DNA of 64,000 nucleotides from Pseudooceanicola batsensis HTCC2597 (lineage in GTDB: Bacteria > Pseudomonadota > Alphaproteobacteria > Rhodobacterales > Rhodobacteraceae), in contig NZ_CH724131.1 in the NCBI RefSeq assembly GCF_000152725.1, forward strand, positions 2,668,912-2,732,911. The letters run 5' to 3'. This document shows positions 19,264 through 28,133 of this stretch, in pieces; the first letter of the stretch is position 1; each line of letters starts with the position of its first letter. Position numbers and translations under genes: made by a program. Below the pieces are notes generated by a model that was not told the DNA's origin, made no database searches, and saw only the letters and a list, made by a program, of their open reading frames with translations.

Positions 19264-22200
19264 TCAGCGACCGGCGCCGCGGGTCAGGGCGGCCGAGAGG
19301 GCGGCGATGACGCGGCCGGGCGCCAGCGGTTTCTCGATCCGCGGGATGTTCTCCAGCCCCGGGGGAGTCGAGATACTGTCGGAATAGCCCGTCGCGAAAA
19401 CCAGCGGGATGCCGCGCGCCTTCAGGGCGCGGGCGGCGGGCCAGACGAATTCACCGCCCAGGTTGACGTCCAGCACGGCGGCGTCGACATCCTCGGTTAC
19501 CGCGAGGCGCAGCGCCTCGGGCAGGGTGCCGATGGGCCCGGTGACGTCGCATCCGGCAGAGCGCAGCGTCTCGGCCGTTTCCTGCCCGACGAGGTATTCG
19601 TCCTCGACAAGCAGAACCCGCTTCTCGTGCAGCGAGCCGGGCTCACTCGGAATCGGCTGCGCCTTCTTGCGGCGCTTCGGGGTGCCCTTGCCCGTCCGGG
19701 CGCGCACCCTCTTGGTCGGGAGGTCGATCAGCGCCCGCAGCCCTTCGCGGGCGAAATCCAGCGTCACCTCGCCCGACAGTTCGTGCCTGAGCGTCTGTTC
19801 GATGAGGGTCGAGCCGAAGCCGCGCCGATCCGGTGCGGCAAGGATGGGCGGCCCCCCGCTCTCCACCCAGCGGAGAGTCAGGCGCTCGTCCTCGTCCGAT
19901 CCGGAGAGGTGCCAGTCGATCCGGACCGAACCCTCGGGCCGCGAGAGGCCGCCATATTTCGCCGCGTTCGTGACCAGTTCGTGGAAAGCCAGGTTCAGTG
20001 TCTGGGCCGCCTTCGGGGTCACTTTCAGATCCGGCCCCTCCGCCACGACGCGCCCCCTTCCCCGGTAGGCCGCGATCGCGGTGTCGAGGACCTGGCCGAA
20101 CTCGGCCCCCCGCCAGCGGCTGCCGGCAAGCAGCGCGTGCGACCGCGCCAGCGTGTTGATCCGCCCGACGAGACGTTCGGCCGCGTCGGAACTGTTCGCC
20201 GCGCCACGGCCCAGGCTCTGCCGCGCGATGGACTGCACCACGGCGAGGATGTTCTTCACCCGGTGATCGAGTTCGGCCATCAGCATGTTCTGATGGTCTT
20301 CCGCATGTTTGCGTTCGGAGATGTCGGTAAAGAGCACCGCGACGTGCAGCCCCTCGGGGTCGCCGATCGGAAAGGCGTAGACCTCGAACCAACGGCCCAG
20401 CATGTCCGACTTCTGCTCGAAACGGACCGGTTCGCGGGTGCGGGCGACGCGGCCGTAGTTCTCGTACCAGTGCTCTTCCAGATCCGGCGCCGCCTCGCGC
20501 AGCCAGCGGCCCAGGATCTCCTGCGGGAAGCCGGTGTGCTTGTAGAAGGCCGGGTTCGCTTCGAGAACCCGGTAGTCGGACCGTCCCCCGTCCGTGTCGA
20601 AGCGGAACTCGGTGACGCAGAATCCCACGTCGATGGCTTCGAAGAGGGCGCGATACCGTTCCTCGCTGAAGCGCTGCGCCGCCTCTGCCCTTGTTCGTTC
20701 GCCGGTGGTCCAGATACGTTCGCTGACCGCTTCGATCAGGGCGACCTCGTCGGGCGTCCAGCGCCGGGGACGGGCCGAGACGGCGACGAGCGACCAGAGC
20801 GGCGTGCTTTCGCCCCGTCTCAGGGTCGCGGCGACGAACGCTCCGAGGCCGAGTTGGCCAAGGCTCTCCCGGTCGATCTCCGACAGGCTCTCGTCGCGCG
20901 GGACATTGTGCAGGACCATGGTCTCTTCCGATGCCATCCGCAGCGCATCGGAAAAATCCGACAGCCTGACCGACGCGGGAAGCGGAGGTACGCGGTCGTT
21001 GCCCACCTGACAGGCGATTTCCCCCTTGTCCTCGTCCAGCCGGAAGACACAGACATAGCAGCGGTCGGTGCCCAGCTTGTCCGACAGCATTTCCAGCGCA
21101 AGCTCGGCCTGGGCATCCGCGTCGGATTCGGCCCGCATCGCATCGCTGAGTTTCAGAAGGAATCTCTGGCGGTCCTCGCCCTTGCGCGCGTCGGATTCGG
21201 ACTGCGTCCGTTCGATCAGTTCGGCGGCCTGCCGGGCGAGCACGTCGAACAGGGCAAAGTCGGCTTCCTTCAGGGGGCGCGGTGTCCGCCAATGGGTCGA
21301 AATCATGCCGATCGGTTGTCCGCCGCGCGTCGCCAGCGGGGTGGATTGCACCGCGCGGAGGCCGGATCTGAGATAGTGCTCGAGATCGTCGGTCCCTTCC
21401 ATGAAGGCGCTCGCCTCCACATCCGGCACGAGAACCCGTCGGCCAAGGCGAAGCGCCTCGCCGCATGTGCTGGCGGAACCGGCATCCACGGACTGCCAGA
21501 AGCGTGCGGAGTCGGGGTGAAAGCCCCGGCTGGCCGCAAGCTCGAGCCGGTCGCCGGTGGAATCGAGAATCTGGATGCTGGCGCCGTCCGACCCCATCAC
21601 CGCCGCGGCGACCTCGACGATCCGGTCGAACAGCGCCTGCGGATCGTCCGCGCTGATCAACAGACCGCTCAGCCTCTGGATCAGTTTCGCCGCCTCCAGT
21701 TCCTTGGCGAGCCGCTCTTCGGTGCGGACGCGTTCCAGCGCCGTCTCGGTGCGGGTGGCGACCTCCGCGATCAGGGAAATCTCCTCGGCGGTCCAGTCGC
21801 GCGGTTCGGCAGCCCGCACCGCCAGACCGGCGCTCGGCGCGCCATCGCGAAAGACGGGAACGGCGACGCAGGCGCCGCGCCCTCCGTCGCCCGCCGACGA
21901 TCGGGCATCGTCCGGACCCGGCGCGACGAGGGGTCCGCCCGCTTCGGCCGCGCGATCCATGAGACCCTGCCAGAAATCGTCCTCCGGCACCTGCGGGGCA
22001 GAGGCCGAAGAACCCCGGCTATAGACCCCTTCGATGCGTCGGCCGCCCGCGCGCATGTCGCAATAGACGGCATGGTCGGCGCCGAGGTGCTCGGCCAGCA
22101 GGCGCGACACCTCGGTCGTTTTCGTCAAGGCCGGGGCCTGCGCACGCAGCGTGTCCGACAGATCGAGAAGCAGGCGTTCGCGCGCCTTCCGGTGCCGGAC

Positions 22201-22689
22201 CTGCTCGGCCGCCTTCAGCGCCGCGGTGGTTTCCTGCGCGATGTTCAGGATTCCGCCGACGGTCCCGTCGTCCAGCGGAATCGGATTGGCCGTAAAGCTG
22301 AACCACGCCTCCTCGATCATGCCTTCGCGGTCGAGCCGCACGAGCTGATCTTCGGCGGCGGCAGCGCCATGTCCGGCCAGAACGCTGTCGAGCACGGGGC
22401 CGATCTTGTCCCACGTTTCGGCGAAGACCTCCCGCGCCGGACGGCCGAGCGCGTCCGGATGCCTGGCTCCGATCAGCCGGCGCCAGGCATCGTTGTAAAG
22501 CAGCACCAGGTCGGGCCCCCAGCAGATCCCGATGGGTGCCGCCGCGCCCAGCATCACGTCGACTGCCGTCCGGAGGGGCCGCGGCCAGCTGTCGACCGGA
22601 CCGAGCGCCGTGGCGCTCCAGTCGTGGCTGCGGATGCGCCCGCCCATTTCACCGCCGGGTCCCGTCATCGTTCGTTCGTCATTCGTCAT
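19264..22689 (-). CDS. Hybrid sensor histidine kinase: PAS-GAF-GAF-GAF-PAS-HWE kinase-receiver
   Basis: 1141 residues with the chosen ATG. Order: an N-terminal PAS (about 10-130), three GAF-like modules (about 140-290, 310-465, 480-630), a second PAS with EERYRALFEAIDVGFC, then the HWE-type kinase. The H-box is AELDHRVKNILAVVQSIA with His809. HELVTNAAKYGGLS is the N-box, and LRWVESGGPP carries the W-x-E feature of the HWE family. The C-terminal receiver has LLVEDE (about 1025), phospho-acceptor Asp1074 in AAVLDVNLG and Lys1120. VFATGYSD in the receiver resembles the FAT GUY receivers of alphaproteobacteria. No membrane helix and no LOV or phytochrome Cys motif is seen, so it is a cytosolic sensor of unknown signal. 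The start is uncertain: an ATG at 22668 and a longer frame to 22782 are also possible, none with a clear Shine-Dalgarno. Confidence 0.85.
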   Translation of the reverse strand: MTNDERTMTGPGGEMGGRIRSHDWSATALGPVDSWPRPLRTAVDVMLGAAAPIGICWGPDLVLLYNDAWRRLIGARHPDALGRPAREVFAETWDKIGPVLDSVLAGHGAAAAEDQLVRLDREGMIEEAWFSFTANPIPLDDGTVGGILNIAQETTAALKAAEQVRHRKARERLLLDLSDTLRAQAPALTKTTEVSRLLAEHLGADHAVYCDMRAGGRRIEGVYSRGSSASAPQVPEDDFWQGLMDRAAEAGGPLVAPGPDDARSSAGDGGRGACVAVPVFRDGAPSAGLAVRAAEPRDWTAEEISLIAEVATRTETALERVRTEERLAKELEAAKLIQRLSGLLISADDPQALFDRIVEVAAAVMGSDGASIQILDSTGDRLELAASRGFHPDSARFWQSVDAGSASTCGEALRLGRRVLVPDVEASAFMEGTDDLEHYLRSGLRAVQSTPLATRGGQPIGMISTHWRTPRPLKEADFALFDVLARQAAELIERTQSESDARKGEDRQRFLLKLSDAMRAESDADAQAELALEMLSDKLGTDRCYVCVFRLDEDKGEIACQVGNDRVPPLPASVRLSDFSDALRMASEETMVLHNVPRDESLSEIDRESLGQLGLGAFVAATLRRGESTPLWSLVAVSARPRRWTPDEVALIEAVSERIWTTGERTRAEAAQRFSEERYRALFEAIDVGFCVTEFRFDTDGGRSDYRVLEANPAFYKHTGFPQEILGRWLREAAPDLEEHWYENYGRVARTREPVRFEQKSDMLGRWFEVYAFPIGDPEGLHVAVLFTDISERKHAEDHQNMLMAELDHRVKNILAVVQSIARQSLGRGAANSSDAAERLVGRINTLARSHALLAGSRWRGAEFGQVLDTAIAAYRGRGRVVAEGPDLKVTPKAAQTLNLAFHELVTNAAKYGGLSRPEGSVRIDWHLSGSDEDERLTLRWVESGGPPILAAPDRRGFGSTLIEQTLRHELSGEVTLDFAREGLRALIDLPTKRVRARTGKGTPKRRKKAQPIPSEPGSLHEKRVLLVEDEYLVGQETAETLRSAGCDVTGPIGTLPEALRLAVTEDVDAAVLDVNLGGEFVWPAARALKARGIPLVFATGYSDSISTPPGLENIPRIEKPLAPGRVIAALSAALTRGAGR

Positions 22690-22968
22690 TATTATCGTGT
22701 GTCGAAAGAATCGCTGACGCTCACATTGCCTGACCGAAGAAGGAAAGTCTGCGCCTTTGCGGGTGCGCGTTCGTGTCTCCACGACCTCCCGCCATCGATG
22801 GTCTGGGGCGTAGGAGATCGTGGACCGAGGGGGGAACGGCGCAATCGGCGGTCCGGTCGGAGGTCACGCGACACGGGGGCCTGGCGACGGAAGCCTTCGT
22901 TGCGATCCCCGGGCGCCGGTTCTCGCTGCCGCGCCCTTACCCATGCGTGCGGAGAGGCTGTGGCGCAA

Positions 22969-22992
22969 AAATAGTTTAACGTTAAACTATTT
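22969..22992. promoter_or_regulatory. Perfect 24-bp AT-rich palindrome, candidate operator
   Basis: The half-site AAATAGTTTAAC is followed directly by its exact reverse complement. It lies in the 318-bp gap between yjbF (ends 23008) and the kinase gene, about 280 bp upstream of the kinase start. In a sequence this GC-rich a 24-bp palindrome with 83 percent A/T is striking. It has no spacer, is not GC-rich and has no U-tract, so it is not an intrinsic terminator; a dimeric regulator's operator is more likely. The rest of 22690-23007 shows no gene. Confidence 0.6.
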
Positions 22993-23007
22993 CTGTCTCC
23001 GGCCGGC

Positions 23008-23649
23008 TCAGCCGAGGTCTTCGATCAGGTAGGATTGCAGGCCGGGGCTGATCCATTGCACCGACACGGCGATGCCGCCCGCGCGGTTCAGCGTGTACCG
23101 GTTGGTGAAACTGGCCGTCGGCCCCTCGCACCGTTCCAGAACCTCGCCCGTCTCCGCGCGGGAATAGGCGCAGTCGAACCGGTGGTCGACCAGCTGGTCC
23201 TCTCCGTCGAGATAGGTGTGAACGCGCACCGCACGTCCCGATCCCGCGCGGATCCGCGCCAGAACGCCCGAGACATCCGCGCTCATCAGGTCGTTGCCCA
23301 GCCCGCGCGAGGCGATCAGGATGCCGCGCCGCAGGCTGAAGCTGATCTGGTCCGGGGTCATGTAGGTCCGGACCTCGCCGTTCTGCGCGAACATCGTCAG
23401 GATCGACGAAACCGGAACCCGCTGGGAACTGGCCAGAAGCAGCGGCTTGTTCCCCGTCTCGGCACGGAACTCGGGCGTGATCGCCGCGCGCAACTGGTCG
23501 CGCGTCGGCGGGCTCTGGTCGTCGCCCTGCGCGAACCGGGCCGTCAACTGCTTGTAGAGCGCGGCGCCCGCCTTCGGCTGCGACGTATCGTTGCCGCAGG
23601 CGGCGAGGGCCAGCACCAGAGCGGCGGCCAGAAGGCGCAGAGAGATCAT
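23008..23649 (-). CDS. YjbF/GfcB family outer-membrane lipoprotein
   Basis: 213 residues. A lipoprotein signal with lipobox LALAACGN places the acylated Cys at residue 18. The remaining soluble domain includes PDQISFSLRRGILIASRGLGNDLM, typical of YjbF/GfcB proteins from group 4 capsule and yjbEFGH operons. The ATG overlaps the stop of the yjbH-like gene (ATGA), so the two are coupled. Expected to work with YjbH in polysaccharide secretion at the outer membrane; the biochemical role is not known. Confidence 0.85.
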   Translation of the reverse strand: MISLRLLAAALVLALAACGNDTSQPKAGAALYKQLTARFAQGDDQSPPTRDQLRAAITPEFRAETGNKPLLLASSQRVPVSSILTMFAQNGEVRTYMTPDQISFSLRRGILIASRGLGNDLMSADVSGVLARIRAGSGRAVRVHTYLDGEDQLVDHRFDCAYSRAETGEVLERCEGPTASFTNRYTLNRAGGIAVSVQWISPGLQSYLIEDLG

Positions 23650-25781
23650 CGCCAGAACCTCCCCCAGGTCTTCTCCAGCTCGGGCTCGTGGTAATCCCGG
23701 ACCCGCTCGTAAAGGCGCCCGTCGACCTGCACCCGCGCGCCGCCGTCGCGCGACAGCGGCTGAAGCGTCGCCTTGTATGTCTTGCCGGTCGGGCGGCCGA
23801 GAAAGTGATCCAGCGGCACCTCGAAGCGCAGGCCCTTGTCGAACGACCCCTCGCCGAAATCGCCGAAGGAGACATCGGTGAAGGTCGCATAGGCGCCGAT
23901 CTTCCAGCCGTTGGCGAATTCGCGATCCAGCGCCACCGTCGCGCCCCAGTCGCCGGCCAGATACCGGCCGGCGTCCACCTGGCCGTGAAACCCGTTGCCG
24001 AAGTCGAAATAGGCCGAGGCATGACCCGTCAGAGTGCTGTAGCCTCGCAGGCCGAAGCCCTGGTCGAAATCGCGCTGCCGGACATAGTTCATCTCGACCC
24101 CGAAGGCGAAGCGGCTGTCCACCGGCTTCCAGAGCACCTCGCCCGAGACGCCGGCATACATCGGTTCCAGGTAACCGGCGGTCACGCGCCCATACAGGTT
24201 CTCGCCCGGCCGGAAGTACGAGGCGAGCGTCAGACGCGTCAGCGCCGTGTCGGCCTTGGCATAGCGCCCGGCGTCCGACCTCACACGCGGCAGGGTCGAG
24301 GGATCGAACCGGGTTGCGCCGTCGCGGTTCCCCACCAGCCGCTGGTCCACCTGACCGGACAGCACCAGACCGGGCGCGATGGTGTAATCCGCCTTCGCCC
24401 GCAGGCCGACATCGACGCGCGCGGGGCTGTCCGGGTCGAAGTAGCTGGCCTTGAGATAGGGGCCGAGCGACCAGCGGAACCGGGGGAACTGGTCCTCTAT
24501 CAGATCCGCACGGGACGGCCCCTCGACCTGATCCTCGATCCTGGCGCGGGCGAACATCCGCCACGCCCCGTTCGGGTCGTGTTCCAGCGCCTCGAGATCG
24601 CGGCGGCGGATGACCACGGCCGAGGCCGGGATGCCTTCCACCATCGGCACGATGCGGAAGGTCTCGACCGAACTGGGCGTCGCCTGCGTCATCACCCGCG
24701 CGGTCCGGCCCAGTGCCTCGGCGCGGGCGATGTATTTCTCGTTGCGGATAAAGACCGTGGCCTGCCGCCCCTCGAGCCGCACCGCCTCGACCAGGATGCC
24801 GTCCTGGGCGAGGATCTGCGCCAACCCTTGCCGCAGCGTGCTCTTGAGCGAGTCGTTCGTCGTCCATCCCAACGCGGCGGGCGATTGCAGGTCGCGCACC
24901 TTCACCGGGATCGGCGCTGATCCGGCCCCGCCGGGGACCGAGCCGTGCCTGGGGTTGAGCCGAAAGTTGAAAGCGACCCCGACCGTGTCGCCATAGAGAT
25001 AACTGAGCTGGACGTTCGCGCCCTCGGCCAGCTTGTAGTCGATGCCGAAGTTCAAGGGCGACCGATGCGAGAAGAGAGACCGCCCCGCCGCCGTTTCGAA
25101 GGAATAGGCGTCCGAGGAATACTCGGCCTTCAGCGTCAGGCGGTCGGTCGGCGCATAGCTGATCCCGCCGAACAGCGCCGCGTCGCCGCGGAACCACTTG
25201 CCGGCCTCGACCTGGCCACCCGTCCCGGTGAACCCGCCGGGTCGCGAACGGAACCGGGCATCGATCGCGCCGAGCGGATTCGAAAAGCCGCCGTAGGACC
25301 CCAGGCGCCCCCAGCCGATCCCGCCGGTCACCTTGAGCCCCGGCGCCAGCGTCTTGGTGGCGACGAGGTATTCGCCGGAATAGAGCCCGGTGCCGATGAA
25401 GTCCTGGAAACCGACCGCGACGGCGGGCCTGTACCGTCCTTCGTCGACGAAGCGGTATCGCAGATCGAACGACCGGTCGTAAATCTCGGCGCCGGTGGTG
25501 GTATTGAACCGGTCCATCCGCCCGTAGCGGAAGCTGCCCGACAGTCGCGGCGTGATCTGGAACGTCATCGTCGCCCGCGTGCCGCCGGGGAAATAGGACA
25601 GGGTGGTGGCCAGTTCCGCATCCTCGGCGCTCTCGGCCGTGGGCATGTCGATCAGGCCGGGCACGCCGTAGACGTTGTAGCTGACGGATTTGCGCTGCTC
25701 GGTCGAGGACGCCGTGGACGTGGCGACGAGGGCGGCGAGACTCGCAAGGGCCGTGGACATGAATTTCGTCGACTTCCGCAC
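23646..25781 (-). CDS. YjbH/GfcD family outer-membrane beta-barrel protein
   Basis: 711 residues from the GTG at 25781, chosen because GAGGTGGAG lies nine bases ahead; a GTG at 25796 would add five residues. A signal peptide (STALASLAALVATSTASS) is followed by NVYGVPGLIDMPTAESA, a YjbH hallmark. The rest is alternating amphipathic strands with many aromatic residues, and it ends in a Trp (GRFWR). The family forms barrels that help capsule or exopolysaccharide cross the outer membrane. It precedes yjbF as in yjbEFGH, but no YjbG/GfcC homologue is present here. Confidence 0.85.
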   Translation of the reverse strand: MRKSTKFMSTALASLAALVATSTASSTEQRKSVSYNVYGVPGLIDMPTAESAEDAELATTLSYFPGGTRATMTFQITPRLSGSFRYGRMDRFNTTTGAEIYDRSFDLRYRFVDEGRYRPAVAVGFQDFIGTGLYSGEYLVATKTLAPGLKVTGGIGWGRLGSYGGFSNPLGAIDARFRSRPGGFTGTGGQVEAGKWFRGDAALFGGISYAPTDRLTLKAEYSSDAYSFETAAGRSLFSHRSPLNFGIDYKLAEGANVQLSYLYGDTVGVAFNFRLNPRHGSVPGGAGSAPIPVKVRDLQSPAALGWTTNDSLKSTLRQGLAQILAQDGILVEAVRLEGRQATVFIRNEKYIARAEALGRTARVMTQATPSSVETFRIVPMVEGIPASAVVIRRRDLEALEHDPNGAWRMFARARIEDQVEGPSRADLIEDQFPRFRWSLGPYLKASYFDPDSPARVDVGLRAKADYTIAPGLVLSGQVDQRLVGNRDGATRFDPSTLPRVRSDAGRYAKADTALTRLTLASYFRPGENLYGRVTAGYLEPMYAGVSGEVLWKPVDSRFAFGVEMNYVRQRDFDQGFGLRGYSTLTGHASAYFDFGNGFHGQVDAGRYLAGDWGATVALDREFANGWKIGAYATFTDVSFGDFGEGSFDKGLRFEVPLDHFLGRPTGKTYKATLQPLSRDGGARVQVDGRLYERVRDYHEPELEKTWGRFWR

Positions 25782-25984
25782 GCCGCCGCGCTCCACCTCG
25801 ATGTTTTCGGAACCCTAGTCGCTGCAACCCCCGCGGGCAACGCCGGTTTTCCGACCTGTCGCCCGACCGTCACACATCCCGGCCCGATCCGAAAGCCCCG
25901 GCGCCCCCGGGCGGGTCAATCTGGACTTGGTCCGCCGCCCGGCGTAACAGGGTTCACCACGCGTATCAGTTTTCGGAGTAACGC

Positions 25985-27325
25985 ATGACCCGTTCATTGT
26001 TCGGCACGGATGGGGTTCGCGGCCGCACCAACACGCACCCGATGACGGCCGAACTGGCGATGAGACTGGCCGCAGCCGCGGGCCGCTTCTTCCGCCGCGA
26101 CCAGCAGGAGCACCGGGTCGTCATCGGCAAGGATACGCGCCTCTCGGGCTACATGCTCGAAAACGCGCTCACCGCCGGCTTCACCTCGACCGGGATGAAC
26201 GTCTTCCTGCTCGGGCCGGTGCCGACGCCGGCCGTGGGCTTTCTCACGCGCTCCATGCGCGCCGATGTCGGCGTGATGATCTCGGCCAGCCACAACCCGG
26301 CCGAGGACAACGGCATCAAGTTCTTCGGCCCCGACGGCTTCAAGCTCAGCGACGATGCCGAGACCGAGATCGAGCGCCTGATGGAGGCCGGCGTCTCGCT
26401 CGCCCATCCGCAGCGCATCGGTCGCGCCAAGCGGATCGACGACTCGGGCTCGCGCTATGTCGAATACGTCAAGACGACCTTTCCGCGACAGTTCCGGCTG
26501 GACGGTCTGCGTATCGTCGTCGATTGCGCGAACGGAGCCGCGCATCGCGTCGGCCCTTCGATCCTGTGGGAGTTGGGCGCCGACGTCATCCCCGTGGGAA
26601 CCAGCCCCAACGGTCTGAACATCAACGACAAGTGCGGATCGACCCATCCCGATCTGGCGGCGGCCAAGGTGCTGGAAACCCGCGCCGACGTGGGGCTCTG
26701 CCTCGATGGGGACGCCGACCGGCTGATCCTGATCGACCAGAACGGCCAGCGGGTGGACGGCGACCAGATCATGGGCCTCATCGCCTCGCGCTGGAAGGAG
26801 GACGGTCGCCTTGCCGGCGACACGCTGGTGACCACGGTGATGTCCAACCTCGGGCTCGAGCGGTTCCTCGAGAGTCGCGGGATCGCCATCGAACGCACCA
26901 AGGTCGGCGACCGCTATGTGGTCGAGCGGATGCGCCAGGGCGGCTTCAACCTCGGCGGAGAGCAGTCGGGCCATATCGTCATGACCGATCACGCCACCAC
27001 GGGCGACGGCCTCGTGGCCGCGCTTCAGGTCCTTGCCGCGATGGTCGAGACCGGCGCCCGGGCCAGCGATCTGCTCCGTGTCTTCACTCCGATCCCGCAG
27101 GTCCTGCACAACGTGCGCTACGCCAGCGGGACCGAGCCGCTGGACCGCGACAGCGTCCGGCAGGCCATTGCCGATGGCGAGAAGAAGCTGGGCACATCGG
27201 GCCGTCTCCTGATCCGCAAGTCCGGCACCGAGCCGCTGATCCGCGTGATGGGCGAGGCCGAGGATCAGGACACGCTCCACTCCGTGCTCGACACGATCTG
27301 CAGGGCCGTGGAACACACGAATTGA
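25985..27325 (+). CDS. glmM: Phosphoglucosamine mutase
   Basis: 446 residues, full length. Catalytic phosphoserine Ser102 is in [13 protein letters not shown]. The metal loop is DGDADR, the sugar-binding loop GEQSGH, and the C-terminal phosphate-binding [12 protein letters not shown] is present. Converts glucosamine-6-P to glucosamine-1-P, the route to UDP-GlcNAc for peptidoglycan, LPS and the sugar nucleotides made in this window. ATG preceded by CGGAG. It is divergent from yjbH across a 203-bp gap. The usual partners ftsH/folP are not here. Confidence 0.97.
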   Translation: MTRSLFGTDGVRGRTNTHPMTAELAMRLAAAAGRFFRRDQQEHRVVIGKDTRLSGYMLENALTAGFTSTGMNVFLLGPVPTPAVGFLTRSMRADVGVMISASHNPAEDNGIKFFGPDGFKLSDDAETEIERLMEAGVSLAHPQRIGRAKRIDDSGSRYVEYVKTTFPRQFRLDGLRIVVDCANGAAHRVGPSILWELGADVIPVGTSPNGLNINDKCGSTHPDLAAAKVLETRADVGLCLDGDADRLILIDQNGQRVDGDQIMGLIASRWKEDGRLAGDTLVTTVMSNLGLERFLESRGIAIERTKVGDRYVVERMRQGGFNLGGEQSGHIVMTDHATTGDGLVAALQVLAAMVETGARASDLLRVFTPIPQVLHNVRYASGTEPLDRDSVRQAIADGEKKLGTSGRLLIRKSGTEPLIRVMGEAEDQDTLHSVLDTICRAVEHTN

Positions 27326-27335
27326 GCTGTTGCAG

Positions 27336-28124
27336 ATGGTTCTGAAAAAACTGAAATCCCTGTTCGCGGGCACACCCAACAACCCGCGCGTCCTCACCGC
27401 GCCGCAGAACGCGGGCGAGACCATCCTCGCCCCCGATCGTCCCTTCTGCGCCATTGGCGACGTGCACGGCCGGATCGACCTGCTCGACCCGCTCTATCGC
27501 CGCATCCGGGCAGAATACGGCGCCGACATTCCGGTGATCTTCCTGGGCGACAATGTCGATCGCGGGCCGGATACCGCCAGTGTGCTCGAGATGATCCACG
27601 ATCTCGCGCGGACCGACCCATCGGCCAACATCTCCCTCATGGGCAACCACGAGACGATGATGCTCGAATTCATCGACGATCCGGCGGGGCAGGGCGCGCG
27701 CTGGCTCACTTTCGGCGGGGTCGAGACCCTGCAGAGCTACGGCATCGCCGTTCCGGCCCGCCGTCCGGATGCCGAGGATGCGATGGAGGCCGCGGACCGC
27801 CTCGAATCCGCGATGTCCGCCGGCTTGCAGGACTGGCTGCGCGGCCTGCCTGCAGTCTGGTCCACGGGCAACGTCCACTGCGTCCACGCCGCGATGGATC
27901 CTGCCGTTCCCCCCGACCGGCAGAAGCCCCGGGTCATGATCAACGGCCATCCCGAGTTCCTCACCCGGGCCCGGAGCGATGGCGCGACCGTCGTGCACGG
28001 CCATACGGTCATGGCCGAAGCCGCGATCTGGGAGGGACGGATCTCTCTCGATACCGGGGCCTACTACTCCGGTCGATTGTCGGCCGCCCATATCGACCGC
28101 GACACCTGCACCTTCCTGTCCTGA
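27336..28124 (+). CDS. Serine/threonine-type metallophosphatase (PrpA/ApaH-like)
   Basis: 262 residues of the calcineurin-like superfamily. GDVHGR, GDNVDRGP and GNHE carry the two-metal ligands, and VHGHTVM the last His. Residues near the N-terminus (LKKLKSLF) are basic and amphipathic. Family members dephosphorylate proteins or diadenosine tetraphosphate; the substrate here is unknown. I chose the ATG at 27336, with GAG nine bases ahead, over a TTG six bases upstream. It starts ten bases after glmM, so they are probably cotranscribed. Confidence 0.85.
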   Translation: MVLKKLKSLFAGTPNNPRVLTAPQNAGETILAPDRPFCAIGDVHGRIDLLDPLYRRIRAEYGADIPVIFLGDNVDRGPDTASVLEMIHDLARTDPSANISLMGNHETMMLEFIDDPAGQGARWLTFGGVETLQSYGIAVPARRPDAEDAMEAADRLESAMSAGLQDWLRGLPAVWSTGNVHCVHAAMDPAVPPDRQKPRVMINGHPEFLTRARSDGATVVHGHTVMAEAAIWEGRISLDTGAYYSGRLSAAHIDRDTCTFLS

Positions 28125-28133
28125 ACCCGTCGC

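Noticed and set aside
19141..22974. A 1277-codon plus-strand frame antisense to the hybrid kinase
   Set aside because: It mirrors the kinase codons; no motif is present and there is no ribosome site, whereas the minus strand has clear PAS, GAF, HWE and receiver motifs.
22969..22992. dif recombination site or intrinsic terminator for the AT-rich palindrome
   Set aside because: It has no asymmetric core like dif, no loop, no U-tract, and is flanked by two same-strand genes.
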